Assembly: GCA_004557125.1 (NCBI GenBank)
Contig: SFET01000001.1
Location: 1-64,000 of the forward strand
Length of the DNA: 64,000 nt
Source: Clostridiales bacterium
GTDB lineage: Bacteria; Bacillota; Clostridia; Christensenellales; Aristaeellaceae
Direction of reading: 5' to 3'
The notes under the pieces are model-generated. The model searched no databases. It saw only the letters and a program-made list of their open reading frames with translations, and was not told where the DNA came from. This document shows, piece after piece, positions 46,804 through 56,065 of the stretch (position 1 is its first letter; each line of letters starts with the position of its first letter). Both the position numbers and the translations under genes were made by a program.

Positions 46804-47257
46804 TTATTCTCTGCCCTTTTTGTAAGATTTGGTTTCCTTGGAATGAATGTCCCACACTACGGCCAGCGCGATGATGAAGCCTCGGATAAATTGTTGCAGG
46901 TAAGAGTTTACGCCGATGAGGTTCATGATGTTGGACAGGAAGCCGACCAGTAGCGCGCCGAGGATGGTGCCGATGGGGCTGGATACGCCGCCGGAGAAGC
47001 TGGTGCCGCCGACGATGGTCGCCGTCATGGCGTCAAATTCGTAGCTCTGCGCGCCGTTGACGACGCCGGAGTTTACGCGGACGACGTAGGTGATGCCTGC
47101 AATTCCCACGAGTACGCCGTTGATGATGTAGGCGAGCATCTTATTGCGCTTGACGTTGATGCCCGCAGAGATGGCAGCGTTTTCATTGCCGCCGATGGCG
47201 TAGAAGCTGCGGCCCAGCTTGGTCTGCTTCATCAGGTAGTAGACCGCGACGAAGCAG
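46804..47257 (-). pseudogene. C-terminal half of a ribose-type ABC permease
   Basis: About 150 residues match the end of RbsC-like permeases: A-I-G-G-N-E-N-A-A-I-S-A-G-I-N-V, then helices with G-I-A-G and the late block A-T-I-V-G-G-T-S-F-S-G-G-V. Upstream of the first Met (47232) the homology continues to about 47257 and then stops where sequence of the opposite strand begins. The N-terminal ~180 residues are missing, so no working permease is made here. Confidence 0.85.
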
Positions 47258-47527
47258 ATCCTGCTCTACGGCGTCGACGGCGATCCGAGCAACCTGCTGC
47301 TGATCAAGGAAGGCCACATCACCTGCACCGTCATCCAGGACACCTATGATATCGCTGGCTACTCCCTGCAGGCGGCCTACACCGCGCTGAGCACCGGCAC
47401 TGCTGAGAACATCGCGCTGCCGGCCACCCTCGTCACCCAGGACAACGTCGATGAATGGCTCGACTACTACGTCACCATCGGCCGTCTGACCCAGGAAGAC
47501 GTGGATGCCGTGCGTGCGGAGGCATAA
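47258..47527 (+). pseudogene. C-terminal part of a sugar-binding protein
   Basis: An 89-codon open stretch has no start codon of its own. It reads I-L-L-Y-G-V-D-G-D-P, then I-K-E-G-H-I-T-C-T-V-I-Q-D, typical of the last lobe of RbsB-type proteins, and ends R-A-E-A. It joins the permease fragment head-on at about 47257 and leads, 84 bases on, to the transketolase genes. It is probably the other end of the gene whose signal peptide lies at 46680-46766; the middle ~200 residues are absent. Confidence 0.75.
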
Positions 47528-47611
47528 GCGCATAAGCACACATGGAGCGGGGATACCTTCAAGTATTCCCGCTCTTTTGCAGAAGAAAAGACGGAAAGGA
47601 AGGCAATTTGC

Positions 47612-48454
47612 ATGACTCCGGATAAGAAACGGTTTTTGGAAAAGACTGCGCAGCAAATCCGCATCACCGGTTTGAAGATGGTGGAAAAGGCACATTCCGG
47701 CCACATCGGCGTCGCATTTTCCATGTCCGAATTGATGTGCGTGCTCTACTTTGACAAGATGAACATCCGTCCCGAGGAACCGGATTGGGCGGATCGCGAC
47801 CGCTTCGTGCTCTCCAAGGGACACTGCACGGTCGCGCTGTATCCCACGCTCGCGCTTCGCGGCTTCTTCGATGTCTCCCTGCTGGACACCTTCCGCAAGG
47901 TCGACGGGCATCTCTCAGGACACGCCGAAATGCGCCATGTGCCCGGCGCAGACATGTCCACAGGTTCGCTGGGACAGGGCTTCTCCGTCGCCGTGGGCAT
48001 GGCACAGGGCGCAAAGACCGCCGGCAAGGATCTGACCGTCTACGCCATTCTGGGCGACGGCGAGATTCAGGAGGGACAGATCTGGGAGGCGTCCATGTAT
48101 GCGGGCGCGCGCGGACTGGACAATCTGATCGCCATCGTCGATTCCAACAAGGTGCAGCTGGACGGAACGGTCAAGGAGGTGCTCGATACGGGCGACCTTC
48201 AGGCCAAGTGGGAGTCCTTCGGCTTCTTTGTGCAGTCGATCGACGGACACAGCGTCGAGGCAATTTCGGACGCCATCGATCGCGCCAAGGCCGAAAAGGG
48301 CAGACCGGCGATGATCCTTGCAAATACCGTCAAGGGCAAGGGAATTTCGTTTATGGAAGGCAAGAGCGAGTGGCACGGCAAAACGCCGAATGCGGAGCAG
48401 TTCAGGGCGGCCTTTGATGAGCTCTATGCCCGCGCCGCAGAATTGGAGGGTTGA
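47612..48454 (+). CDS. Transketolase, N-terminal (thiamine diphosphate) subunit
   Basis: This is a 280-residue half-transketolase. It carries H-S-G-H-I-G-V-A, S-K-G-H (substrate His), T-G-S-L-G-Q-G and the ThDP-Mg motif G-D-G-E-I-Q-E-G-Q ... D-S-N-K-V-Q-L-D-G. It pairs with the next gene; the two subunits move two-carbon units between sugar phosphates in the pentose phosphate pathway. GGAAAGGAAGG lies before the ATG. No promoter is obvious in the short gap after the binding-protein fragment. Confidence 0.95.
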   Translation: MTPDKKRFLEKTAQQIRITGLKMVEKAHSGHIGVAFSMSELMCVLYFDKMNIRPEEPDWADRDRFVLSKGHCTVALYPTLALRGFFDVSLLDTFRKVDGHLSGHAEMRHVPGADMSTGSLGQGFSVAVGMAQGAKTAGKDLTVYAILGDGEIQEGQIWEASMYAGARGLDNLIAIVDSNKVQLDGTVKEVLDTGDLQAKWESFGFFVQSIDGHSVEAISDAIDRAKAEKGRPAMILANTVKGKGISFMEGKSEWHGKTPNAEQFRAAFDELYARAAELEG

Positions 48455-48458
48455 GGAA

Positions 48459-49400
48459 ATGGCTGAAAAGATCGCAACGAGACATGCATACGGCGAAGCG
48501 CTGAAAAACGCCGGCGCCAACGAGAGGATCGTCGTTCTCGACAGCGACGTATCCACCTGCACCATGTCGGTTCTCTTCGGCAGGGAGTACCCCGACCGCT
48601 TTTTCAACGTCGGCATCGCCGAGGGCAACATGCTGGGCATGGCTGCCGGCCTCTCCACCCTGGGTTACATCCCCTTCACGCACGCCTTCGCCGCGTTCAT
48701 GGCGGGCCGCGGCTACGATCAGATCCGCAATTCGATCTGCTATCCCCACCTGAACGTGAAGTGCGTCGGCACCCATGCCGGCCTGTCTGTCGGCGAGGAC
48801 GGTGCAACCCACCAGTGCATCGAGGACATCGCGCTGATGCGTGCAATCCCAGGCATGACGGTGATTTGCCCGGCGGATGCCAACGAGACGGAAGCTGCCG
48901 TGAAGGCAATGGTGGAATACGATGGCCCCGTGTATCTGCGCCTGGGCCGACTGCCGGTGGACGTCGTCACCGATTTCGAGGGCTACAAATTTGAAATCGG
49001 CAAATCCGTGCAGCTTCGCGCAGGCAGCGATGTGACCATCATTGCGACCGGCCTCATGGTTCCGGATGCACTGCAGGCCGCAGATCAGCTCGCGCAGCAG
49101 GGAATTTCCTCACGCGTGATCGACATGCACACGATCAAGCCGCTGGATCAGGAGGCCGTCCTGAAGGCGGCAGAGGAGACCGGCTGCATCGTAACGGCGG
49201 AGGAGCACAACGTACTGGGCGGACTCGGCGGCGCCGTTTCGGAGACGGTCAGCAGCGCTCGCCCCGTGCCGGTGGTTCGCGTCGGTGTACAGGACTGCTT
49301 CGGACGCTCGGGCAACGCGCTCAAGCTGCTTGAAATGTATCACCTCAAGGCAGACGATATCGTCGCCGCAGCAAAAAATGCAATCGCACTTAAAAAATAA
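48459..49400 (+). CDS. Transketolase, C-terminal subunit
   Basis: This is a 313-residue partner of the preceding gene, starting 4 bases after its stop with GAGGAAATG. It holds the pyrimidine-binding domain (D-S-D-V; F-N-V-G-I-A-E-G-N with the catalytic Glu) and the C-terminal domain (I-I-A-T-G-L-M-V; E-E-H-N-V-L-G-G-L-G-G). It resembles the second half of transketolase and 1-deoxyxylulose-5-phosphate synthase; context supports split transketolase as in other Clostridia. Confidence 0.94.
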   Translation: MAEKIATRHAYGEALKNAGANERIVVLDSDVSTCTMSVLFGREYPDRFFNVGIAEGNMLGMAAGLSTLGYIPFTHAFAAFMAGRGYDQIRNSICYPHLNVKCVGTHAGLSVGEDGATHQCIEDIALMRAIPGMTVICPADANETEAAVKAMVEYDGPVYLRLGRLPVDVVTDFEGYKFEIGKSVQLRAGSDVTIIATGLMVPDALQAADQLAQQGISSRVIDMHTIKPLDQEAVLKAAEETGCIVTAEEHNVLGGLGGAVSETVSSARPVPVVRVGVQDCFGRSGNALKLLEMYHLKADDIVAAAKNAIALKK

Positions 49401-49422
49401 GACCCTGAGACATAATTTTCCG

Positions 49423-49469
49423 TGGGAATATGCTGACCGCAATGTTATGGTTACATATTCCCATTTTTT
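49423..49469 (+). terminator. Terminator of the transketolase genes
   Basis: TGGGAATATG (49423-49432) pairs with CATATTCCCA (49454-49463), with TGACC/GGTTA pairing inside, then T6. The rest of the gap to secG holds only the secG promoter. Confidence 0.9.
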
Positions 49470-49589
49470 CATCACACCCCAACCATTTTGAACGTGCATG
49501 CGCACAGTTATTCCCAAAAAAGCCCGCTTTCCCCCAGGCATTCGAAGCGGAAATTGCGATAAATTCTGTGAAATTTGAAAAAAGCGTGT

Positions 49590-49618
49590 TGCGTTTTATC
49601 CGAAACCATGCTATAATA
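49590..49618 (+). promoter_or_regulatory. Promoter of secG
   Basis: TTGCGT (49590-49595), 17 bases, TGC-TATAAT (49613-49618). Confidence 0.78.
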
Positions 49619-49658
49619 CTCTAGTATGTTGCGTTGATATGTTTAAGGAGGATGCCCC

Positions 49659-50087
49659 ATGACCGCTTTGTCCATTATTCTCGATATCGTACTGATTCTG
49701 ATCTCTCTCGTGCTGATCGCCGCAGTGCTCATGCAGCAGGGCCAGCGTCAGGGCCTGGGTGCCATTGCCGGCGGTGCAGAGACGTTCTTTGGCAAGAATA
49801 AGTCCCGCGGCCTGGATGGCAAGCTGCAGAAGATCACCAAGATCGCCGCTGTCGTGTTCATCGTTCTGGCCATCGTCACCACCATTGTGGTTGCGCACAA
49901 CGCCTCCAGCTCCGCTGCCGTCACCGACGTCAACGCTGCGGTGCAGGAGATCCTGAACGATGTTGCGGAGAGCGAGACCGCTGAGACCGAGACCGCTGCC
50001 GAAGGCGAGACCGCTGCTGACGCAGAGCCTGCCGATGCAGAGCCCGCTGCCGACGCGGAGGCCGAGGCCGATACCGCCGCAAACTGA
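49659..50087 (+). CDS. secG: Preprotein translocase subunit SecG with acidic tail
   Basis: SecG is the two-helix accessory subunit of the SecYEG channel. Helix 1 (about residues 4-25) is followed by the conserved M-Q-Q-G-Q-R-Q-G-L-G-A-I-A-G-G-A-E-T-F-F-G loop and helix 2 (about 59-80). The usual protein ends near residue 80; this one has 60 more residues made almost only of Ala, Glu, Asp and Thr. The tail has no known role. GGAGGATG precedes the ATG. Confidence 0.92.
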   Translation: MTALSIILDIVLILISLVLIAAVLMQQGQRQGLGAIAGGAETFFGKNKSRGLDGKLQKITKIAAVVFIVLAIVTTIVVAHNASSSAAVTDVNAAVQEILNDVAESETAETETAAEGETAADAEPADAEPAADAEAEADTAAN

Positions 50088-50123
50088 TGCGGTGCAGCCG
50101 GACTGTCCGTCCGGTCAGATCGA

Positions 50124-50157
50124 GAGGGAGACGGAATGTGCCGTCTCCCTCCTTTTG
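50124..50157 (+). terminator. Terminator of secG
   Basis: A perfect 11-bp stem (50124-50134 with 50141-50151, arms GAGGGAGACGG and CCGTCTCCCTC) is followed by CTTTTGC. Confidence 0.85.
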
Positions 50158-50234
50158 CTATCCGCAGCACAGAGCGCATGCATCACATGCAAGCGAAAAA
50201 TCGAGCGTGTCTGCAGCGCAGAGGGATTCTTAAC

Positions 50235-50263
50235 TTGACAATCCCACAGTGCTTTTTTATAAT
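50235..50263 (+). promoter_or_regulatory. Consensus promoter of the leuS T-box transcript
   Basis: Perfect TTGACA (50235-50240), 17 bases, perfect TATAAT (50258-50263). Confidence 0.92.
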
Positions 50264-50269
50264 GGAAGA

Positions 50270-50487
50270 GCTGAGAAGGAAAGCAGTAGGCACGCACAGG
50301 TCTTCAGAGAATTGCCGGTTGCTGCAAGGCAATGACCGAACGCGCTGAACTCGTTCCGGAGCATCCCGCCTGAAAGGGTGGGCGGCCGCCGCCGTTATCC
50401 GGCATCAAGCGGATCTGATTGGATCAATAAGAGTGGTACCGCGAAAGGCTTGCCTTCCGTCTCTTTACGAGGCCGGAGGTTTTTTCT
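50270..50487 (+). promoter_or_regulatory. T-box riboswitch, leucine type
   Basis: The leader holds the T-box core AAGAGTGGTACCGCG (50429-50443) followed by a terminator hairpin (50453-50463 with 50469-50479) and a T-rich tail. Stem I covers roughly 50275-50370. GAACTCGTTCCGGAGC, with CTC as the likely specifier codon (Leu), lies in the expected place before the stem I base. Uncharged tRNA-Leu would stabilise the antiterminator and let leuS be transcribed. Elements are seen; the specifier is inferred. Confidence 0.9.
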
Positions 50488-50530
50488 TTTTCGGGCCGCC
50501 TGAAGCATTTCAAAAGGAGCGACTGTCTGC

Positions 50531-52948
50531 ATGAAGAACATTCCCGTCTACAATCCCGCACAGATCGAGGGCAAGTGGCAGCTGCACTGGGAGAAGAACC
50601 ACTCCTTCGCCGCGGAGAAATCCCATGAGAAGCCGAAGTTCTATGGACTGATCGAGTTCCCCTATCCCTCCGGCGCAGGCCTGCACGTGGGCCATCCGCG
50701 CTCCAACACGGCCATGGACATCATCGCCCGCAAGCGCCGCATGGAGGGCTACAACGTGCTCTTCCCCATCGGCTACGACGCCTTTGGCCTGCCGACGGAG
50801 AACTATGCCATCAAGAACCACATCCATCCCGCCATCGTAACGGAAAAGAACATCGCCCGCTTCCGCAGCCAGCTCAAGCGCCTCGGCTTCTCCTTCGACT
50901 ACGACCGCGAGATCTCCACCACCGATCCCAAGTACTACAAGTGGACCCAGTGGATCTTCCTGAAGCTGTTCGAAAAGGGCCTGGCCTACAAGCAGGAGAT
51001 GCCCATCAACTGGTGCACCAGCTGCAAGGTGGGTCTGGCGAACGAGGAGGTCGTGGGCGGCGTGTGCGAGCGCTGCGGCGGCGAGGTCGTGCGCAAGGTC
51101 AAGTCCCAGTGGATGCTGCGCATCACCGATTACGCCCAGAAGCTGATCGACGGCCTGGACGAGGTGGACTTCATCGAGCGCGTCAAGACCCAGCAGCGCA
51201 ACTGGATCGGCCGCAGCGAGGGCGCGGAGGTGGACTTCACGCTGACCTCCGGCGACAAGCTGACCGTGTACACCACCCGCCCGGACACCCTGTTCGGCGC
51301 AACCTACATGGTCATCTCCCCCGAGCATCCGCTGATTGAGGAGCGCAAGGATCTGATCGCCAACTACGCCGACGTGGTGGCCTACCGCGAGGCCGCCGCC
51401 CGCAAGAGCGACTTCGAGCGCACCGAGCTCAACAAGGACAAGACCGGCGTGCAGATCGACGGCATCCGCGCTATCAATCCCCTCACCGGTACGGAGATCC
51501 CGGTCTGGGTGTCCGACTATGTGCTGATGGGCTACGGCACCGGCGCGATCATGGCCGTTCCCGCCCACGACACCCGCGACTGGGAGTTTGCCAAGAAGTT
51601 CGGCATGCAGATCATCGAGGTCGTGGCCGGCGGCAACGTGCAGGAGGAGGCCTACACCGACATTCAGGACGGCGTGATGGTCAATTCCGACTTCCTCAAC
51701 GGCATGAAGGTCGCCGAGGCCAAGCGCGCCATCATCGACTATCTCGTCGAGAAGGGCATCGGCCACCGCAAGATCAACTTCAAGCTCCGCGACTGGGTGT
51801 TCTCCCGCCAGCGCTACTGGGGCGAGCCGATTCCGCTGGTGAACTGCCCCTGCTGCGGCTGGGTGGCGCTCCCGGAGGATCAGCTGCCGCTGAAGCTGCC
51901 CGAGGTGGAGAGCTACGAGCCCACCGACAACGGCGAATCCCCGCTGGCCGCCATGACCGACTGGGTCAACACCACCTGCCCGAAGTGCGGCGGCCCCGCC
52001 AAGCGCGAGACCGACACCATGCCCCAGTGGGCCGGCTCCAGCTGGTACTTCCTGCGCTACATCGATCCCTGGAACGACGATTGCCTGGCCGATGCGGACG
52101 AGATGAAGTACTGGCTGCCCGTGGACTGGTACAACGGCGGCATGGAGCACACCACGCTGCACCTGCTGTACAGCCGCTTCTGGCACCGCTTCCTCTATGA
52201 CAACGGCATCGTGCCCACCGCTGAGCCCTATCAGAAGCGCACCAGCCACGGCATGATCCTGGGCGGCGACGGCGAAAAGATGTCCAAGTCCCGTGGCAAC
52301 GTCATCAATCCCGACGACATCGTGGACGAGCTGGGCGCAGACGCCTTCCGCATGTACGAGATGTTCATGGGCGCATTTGACCAGGCTATTCCGTGGAGCA
52401 CCGACGGCGCGCGCGGCTGCCGCCGCTTCCTGGACCGCGTGTGGCGCATGATGGAGTTCATGACCGAGGACGAGGGTATCTCCGAGGACATGAAGTTCGA
52501 CGTGCACGCCACCATCAAGAAGGTCGGCGAGGACTTCGAGCGCATGAAGTTCAACACCGGCATCGCCGCCATGATGTCCCTGGTGAACCAGTTCTATTCC
52601 AAGGGCAGCATCACCAAGGGCGAAATGGGCATCCTGATCCGCCTGCTGAACCCCGTTGCGCCCCACATCACCGAGGAAATCAACGAAATCTGCGGCTGCG
52701 TGGACGGCGAACTGCTGCACGCCCAGTGGCCCGCATATGATGAAGCAGCCCTGGTCAAGGCCACCGTCGAAGTGGCGCTGCAGATCAACGGCAAGGTGCG
52801 CGGCCGCATGCACGTGCCCGCCGACCTAACCCGCGACGGTGCGCAGGCGTACTTCCTGGCCCAGGACGAGGTGAAGAAGCTGATCGGCGACAAGGCCATC
52901 AAGAAGCTGGTCTTCGTGCCGGGCCGCCTGGTGAACATCGTCTGCTGA
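50531..52948 (+). CDS. leuS: Leucyl-tRNA synthetase
   Basis: LeuS charges tRNA-Leu and edits mischarged products. It has 805 residues from the ATG after AAAAGGAG. Class I motifs: [14 protein letters not shown] (HIGH) and [10 protein letters not shown] (KMSKS). The CP1 editing domain lies between them, with [11 protein letters not shown] and A-V-P-A-H-D-T-R-D. Cys pairs C-T-S-C and C-E-R-C-G mark a zinc-ribbon insertion. Expression is set by the upstream T-box. Confidence 0.98.
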   Translation: MKNIPVYNPAQIEGKWQLHWEKNHSFAAEKSHEKPKFYGLIEFPYPSGAGLHVGHPRSNTAMDIIARKRRMEGYNVLFPIGYDAFGLPTENYAIKNHIHPAIVTEKNIARFRSQLKRLGFSFDYDREISTTDPKYYKWTQWIFLKLFEKGLAYKQEMPINWCTSCKVGLANEEVVGGVCERCGGEVVRKVKSQWMLRITDYAQKLIDGLDEVDFIERVKTQQRNWIGRSEGAEVDFTLTSGDKLTVYTTRPDTLFGATYMVISPEHPLIEERKDLIANYADVVAYREAAARKSDFERTELNKDKTGVQIDGIRAINPLTGTEIPVWVSDYVLMGYGTGAIMAVPAHDTRDWEFAKKFGMQIIEVVAGGNVQEEAYTDIQDGVMVNSDFLNGMKVAEAKRAIIDYLVEKGIGHRKINFKLRDWVFSRQRYWGEPIPLVNCPCCGWVALPEDQLPLKLPEVESYEPTDNGESPLAAMTDWVNTTCPKCGGPAKRETDTMPQWAGSSWYFLRYIDPWNDDCLADADEMKYWLPVDWYNGGMEHTTLHLLYSRFWHRFLYDNGIVPTAEPYQKRTSHGMILGGDGEKMSKSRGNVINPDDIVDELGADAFRMYEMFMGAFDQAIPWSTDGARGCRRFLDRVWRMMEFMTEDEGISEDMKFDVHATIKKVGEDFERMKFNTGIAAMMSLVNQFYSKGSITKGEMGILIRLLNPVAPHITEEINEICGCVDGELLHAQWPAYDEAALVKATVEVALQINGKVRGRMHVPADLTRDGAQAYFLAQDEVKKLIGDKAIKKLVFVPGRLVNIVC

Positions 52949-52961
52949 TTCCCGAACGAAC

Positions 52962-52999
52962 GCATCCACAGCCCCGAACGGGCGCTGTGGATGCACATT
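52962..52999 (+). terminator. Terminator between leuS and uppP
   Basis: A perfect 11-bp stem (52962-52972 with 52984-52994, arms GCATCCACAGC and GCTGTGGATGC) is followed by ACATTTC. The weak T tract may allow read-through to uppP, which has no clear promoter of its own. Confidence 0.65.
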
Positions 53000-53021
53000 T
53001 CTGATTGTGAGAGGTGAAACA

Positions 53022-53828
53022 ATGAGCACACTTCAGGCCTTCATCCTTGGCGCCGTTCAGGGACTTACGGAATTTCTGCCGATCAGCTCCTCCGGCCACC
53101 TGCTGGTGATCGAAAAGCTGATGGGCATCTCCTCGGACAGCGGCAGTCTGCTGACGCTGAACATCCTGCTGCACTTCGGCACGCTGGTGGCCGTGTTCGC
53201 AGTCTACTGGAAGCGCATCTGGAACATGATCCGCCATCCCTTCAAGTCCGAGCTGAAGTGGCTGATCGTGGCCACCATCCCCGCCGTCGTCGCCGCCCTG
53301 GTCGTGGACTTCGACGCAGCCTTCGAGGGCAAGTTCATCATCTGGTCGTTCTATCTGACCAGCGTGGTGCTGGTGGCGGGCACCGCCATCAACAAGCATC
53401 GCCGCCGCAACCACAGCCTGCACAAGAGCGTGCGCTGGTACGACGCGGTCTCCATGGGCGTGATGCAGGCGGTGGCCATCCTGCCCGGCCTGTCCCGCTC
53501 CGGCAGCACCATCTCCGGCGGCGTGGCCAGCGGCCTGTCCCGCAAGCGCGCGGCGGACTTCGCCTTCCTGATGTCCATCCCGGCCATCCTGGGCTCCGCG
53601 GTGCTGGACCTCAAGGACGTGCTCTTTGACGGCGCGGGCGGAAGCATCGAGCTGCTGCCCACCGTGGTCGGCGTGCTCGCGGCCGCCGCCTTCGGCCTGA
53701 TCGCCATCAAGGGCTTCCTCGCCCTGATCCGCAAGGTCAGCATGAACGTGTTCGCCGCCTACACCTTCCTGCTGGGCACCGTGCTGCTGCTGAACAAGTA
53801 CGTGTTCCACTGGATCGAGCTGCTGTGA
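53022..53828 (+). CDS. uppP: Undecaprenyl-diphosphate phosphatase
   Basis: UppP (BacA) recycles the C55 carrier lipid by removing a phosphate at the membrane. It has 268 residues with about eight helices. G-A-V-Q-G-L-T-E-F-L-P-I-S-S-S-G-H and P-G-L-S-R-S-G-S-T-I are the two catalytic signatures. Extra copies give bacitracin tolerance in known bacteria. It works with uppS further on. GAGAGGTGA precedes the ATG. Confidence 0.96.
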   Translation: MSTLQAFILGAVQGLTEFLPISSSGHLLVIEKLMGISSDSGSLLTLNILLHFGTLVAVFAVYWKRIWNMIRHPFKSELKWLIVATIPAVVAALVVDFDAAFEGKFIIWSFYLTSVVLVAGTAINKHRRRNHSLHKSVRWYDAVSMGVMQAVAILPGLSRSGSTISGGVASGLSRKRAADFAFLMSIPAILGSAVLDLKDVLFDGAGGSIELLPTVVGVLAAAAFGLIAIKGFLALIRKVSMNVFAAYTFLLGTVLLLNKYVFHWIELL

Positions 53829-53873
53829 GGATATGAAAAGAACCGGCCCCGCAATGGGATCGGTTCTTTTCAT
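53829..53873 (+). terminator. Bidirectional terminator
   Basis: A perfect 15-bp stem (53829-53843 with 53859-53873, left arm ATATGAAAAGAACCG) lies between uppP and the convergent nitroreductase gene, with T-rich ends on both sides. Confidence 0.88.
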
Positions 53874-53879
53874 ATGTTT

Positions 53880-54545
53880 TCACTTCCACCGGAAGTTTTC
53901 CCGGCCTGCACCCACTTCAAAGTGGTACTTCGCGATGCCCAGGTCGATCTTACTGTAAAAGCCCATGCCCGCACTCGCGGCCACCGTGCCGTCCTCCAGC
54001 GCGAACCTGAACTTCTGCTGATTGATCGCCGTGGGAGCCAGCAGTGCGGCCTCCACGCCCGCACGGAACCAGGCGGGAACCTCGCCCTTCACTTCCATGA
54101 CCTGTTCCGCAGCCTTCGAGCGATGTGGCACGCCCTGCGTCGCGCCGTAGCCCAGGGCGATCACGATGCACAGCTTCTCCCCGGCCCCCAGCTTGCAGGC
54201 AGCCTTGCCCCTGTCGTAGCTCATCGCCACCCAGCAGCTGTTCAGCCCCAGCGACTGCGCCAGCAGCACCAGACGCTCGCCGTAGTAGCCGCACTTCTCC
54301 TCCAGATCGGGACCCTTTGGGCCCGCCAGCGCTATGTAGTTCTTCACGCCGCTGAACTTTCCGTAGCGCGCCATGAAGCCGCTGAAGGCCTCCGGCTCGT
54401 CCTTCACCAGCTGAATGTGCAGATTTCCCTCCCGATTGCAGATCGAGATCTCCGCCTCCAGAATATCCACTGCGTCCGCCTCAAGCGGCCTGTCCACGTA
54501 GCTGCGCACGCTGTGCCGCGCGCGCATCGCCTCCATCATCGTCAT
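53880..54545 (-). CDS. Nitroreductase family protein
   Basis: This is a 221-residue FMN-dependent oxidoreductase. It starts M-E-A-M-R-A-R-H-S-V-R-S-Y with the R-x-S-x-R FMN phosphate motif, has G-Y-Y-G-E-R-L-V-L-L-A-Q-S-L-G-L-N-S-C-W in the middle and A-L-G-Y-G in the FMN-binding end. The substrate is unknown. The ATG at 54545 follows GGAGGAAAGGA. It lies 13 bases after the end of the damaged ArsR gene and was probably controlled by it. Confidence 0.88.
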   Translation of the reverse strand: MTMMEAMRARHSVRSYVDRPLEADAVDILEAEISICNREGNLHIQLVKDEPEAFSGFMARYGKFSGVKNYIALAGPKGPDLEEKCGYYGERLVLLAQSLGLNSCWVAMSYDRGKAACKLGAGEKLCIVIALGYGATQGVPHRSKAAEQVMEVKGEVPAWFRAGVEAALLAPTAINQQKFRFALEDGTVAASAGMGFYSKIDLGIAKYHFEVGAGRENFRWK

Positions 54546-54558
54546 GTCCTTTCCTCCT

Positions 54559-54904
54559 TCAGTCATCCACATCGCTGCGGTCCGGCAGCGCCTCCACCAC
54601 GTCCCGGGCGCGCTCCAGCATCCGCAGCAGCTTGTTCAGTCCCACCGCACCCTCATCGAAGTAGTAGTAGTTCCTCGTACCCTCGCGCCGCATCCTTGAG
54701 GATCTGCAGATGGTGCGAGACCGCCGGACGCGAGAGGTGCGACTGTGCCGCAAGCTCGCCCACGCGCACGCCCGTGCAGCGGCCCAGGCGAACCATCTCC
54801 AGAATCAGGTGCTGCCGGTTTTCGTCCCCCAGGGCGATTAGCAGCTTCCTGCAATCCTCAAAGTCCTGCGCCAGCTGCGCAAGCTCCGCACCGATCTCCG
54901 CCAC
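54559..54904 (-). pseudogene. ArsR-type repressor, frameshifted
   Basis: The first part reads V-R-V-G-E-L-A-A-Q-S-H-L-S-R-P-A-V-S-H-H-L-Q-I-L-K-D-A, a full ArsR helix-turn-helix, then runs into a stop at 54653. Another frame takes over at about 54690 with M-R-R-E-G-T-R-N-Y-Y-Y-F-D, the expected wing and end, to 54559. Intact relatives have a few residues between the two parts, so a short deletion is likely. The start is probably the GTG at 54904, 7 bases after GGAGG; the ATG at 54931 lies at the -10 box. Confidence 0.78.
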
Positions 54905-54933
54905 ATAAGCACCTCCGTTCATCCGTTTCAACC

Positions 54934-54939
54934 ATTATA
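54934..54939 (-). promoter_or_regulatory. -10 box of the arsR-nitroreductase unit
   Basis: Leftward TATAAT (54939-54934); no clear -35. Confidence 0.55.
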
Positions 54940-55079
54940 CACCATTCTGCGCCCAAAAGTGCATTGGTAAAGAAAATCAAGATCATTCCCTTCATTTTTC
55001 ACGGCGGTCCCGCATGGAAAAGAAAGGCACTCGCAGCACAATTCCGGACAGATTTCGGATCAAAATTAACATATTCGCC

Positions 55080-55108
55080 TTGTTTTTCGGGCATGCTTGT
55101 GCTATAAT
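55080..55108 (+). promoter_or_regulatory. Promoter of rpsB-tsf
   Basis: TTGTTT (55080-55085), 17 bases, TGC-TATAAT (55103-55108). Confidence 0.75.
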
Positions 55109-55114
55109 CTTTCA

Positions 55115-55236
55115 GGATCGAAATCTGGATCCAGAACGCACCCGCGCCGATTCGTGCGGCGGTTGCCCCTTTCATTGAGGGGTGCCGTTCGAAGATGAAG
55201 CCCGGGGAGGTTTACAAACAAAAGGAGGAAACCCAA
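55115..55236 (+). promoter_or_regulatory. 5' leader of rpsB
   Basis: About 120 untranslated bases precede rpsB. CCCCT (55168-55172 region) can pair with AGGGG across TTCATTG, and further GC pairing encloses it. A site for S2 autoregulation is possible; I cannot match it to a known motif. AAAGGAGGAAA is the ribosome binding site. Confidence 0.35.
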
Positions 55237-55968
55237 ATGGCAGTTATTTCCATGAAGCAGCTGCTGGAGGCTGGCGTGCACTTCGGCCACCAGACCCGCC
55301 GCTGGAACCCCAAGATGGCGCAGTACATCTTCACCGAGCGCAACGGCATCTACATCATCGACCTGCAGAAGACCGTCCGCAAGATTGACGAGGCCTACAT
55401 GTTCGTGCGTGACCTGGCGCTGGAGGGCAAGTCCATCCTGTTCGTCGGCACCAAGAAGCAGGCCCAGGAGTCCATCGAGGCCGAGGCAAAGCGCTGCGGC
55501 ATGTACTATGTCAACAACCGCTGGCTGGGCGGCACCCTGACCAACTTCCGCACCATCCAGACCCGCATCAAGAAGCTCAACGAGATCGACAAGATGGAGA
55601 AGGACGGCCAGTTCGACGTTCTGCCCAAGAAGGAAGTCATCAAGCTGTGCGCCGAGCGCGAAAAGCTGCTGAAGAACCTGGGCGGCATCCGCGAGATGAA
55701 GAAGCTCCCCGGCGCCCTGTTCGTCGTCGATCCCCGCAAGGAGCGCATCGCCGTGCAGGAAGCCCGCATCCTGGGCATCCCGATCGTGGCCATCGTTGAC
55801 ACCAACTGCGATCCCGACGAAATCGACTACGTGATCCCCGGCAACGACGACGCCATCCGCGCCGTGAAGCTGATCGCCGGCAAGCTGGCCGACGCCGTTC
55901 TGGAAGGCAAGCAGGGCGAGCAGATCGAGGACGAGGCCGCTCCCGCAGTTGAGGCAGCTGCCGAATAA
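55237..55968 (+). CDS. rpsB: 30S ribosomal protein S2
   Basis: S2 binds late to the 30S head and helps S1 join. It has 243 residues. [19 protein letters not shown] and the later [11 protein letters not shown] are S2 signatures; [13 protein letters not shown] follows. The Ala/Glu-rich tail is common. It is paired with tsf as in most bacteria. Confidence 0.98.
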   Translation: MAVISMKQLLEAGVHFGHQTRRWNPKMAQYIFTERNGIYIIDLQKTVRKIDEAYMFVRDLALEGKSILFVGTKKQAQESIEAEAKRCGMYYVNNRWLGGTLTNFRTIQTRIKKLNEIDKMEKDGQFDVLPKKEVIKLCAEREKLLKNLGGIREMKKLPGALFVVDPRKERIAVQEARILGIPIVAIVDTNCDPDEIDYVIPGNDDAIRAVKLIAGKLADAVLEGKQGEQIEDEAAPAVEAAAE

Positions 55969-56065
55969 GCAATAGAACATTTCCGCATGCGACAAACGGC
56001 TCGTCCGGATGCCGCATGCATCGTGTAAGGGACAGTGCTCCCGAGACAGACAGGAGGAAAACAAA

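Noticed and set aside
50270..50490. tRNA gene in the gap before leuS
   Set aside because: The conserved part is a T-box leader with a terminator, not a cloverleaf.
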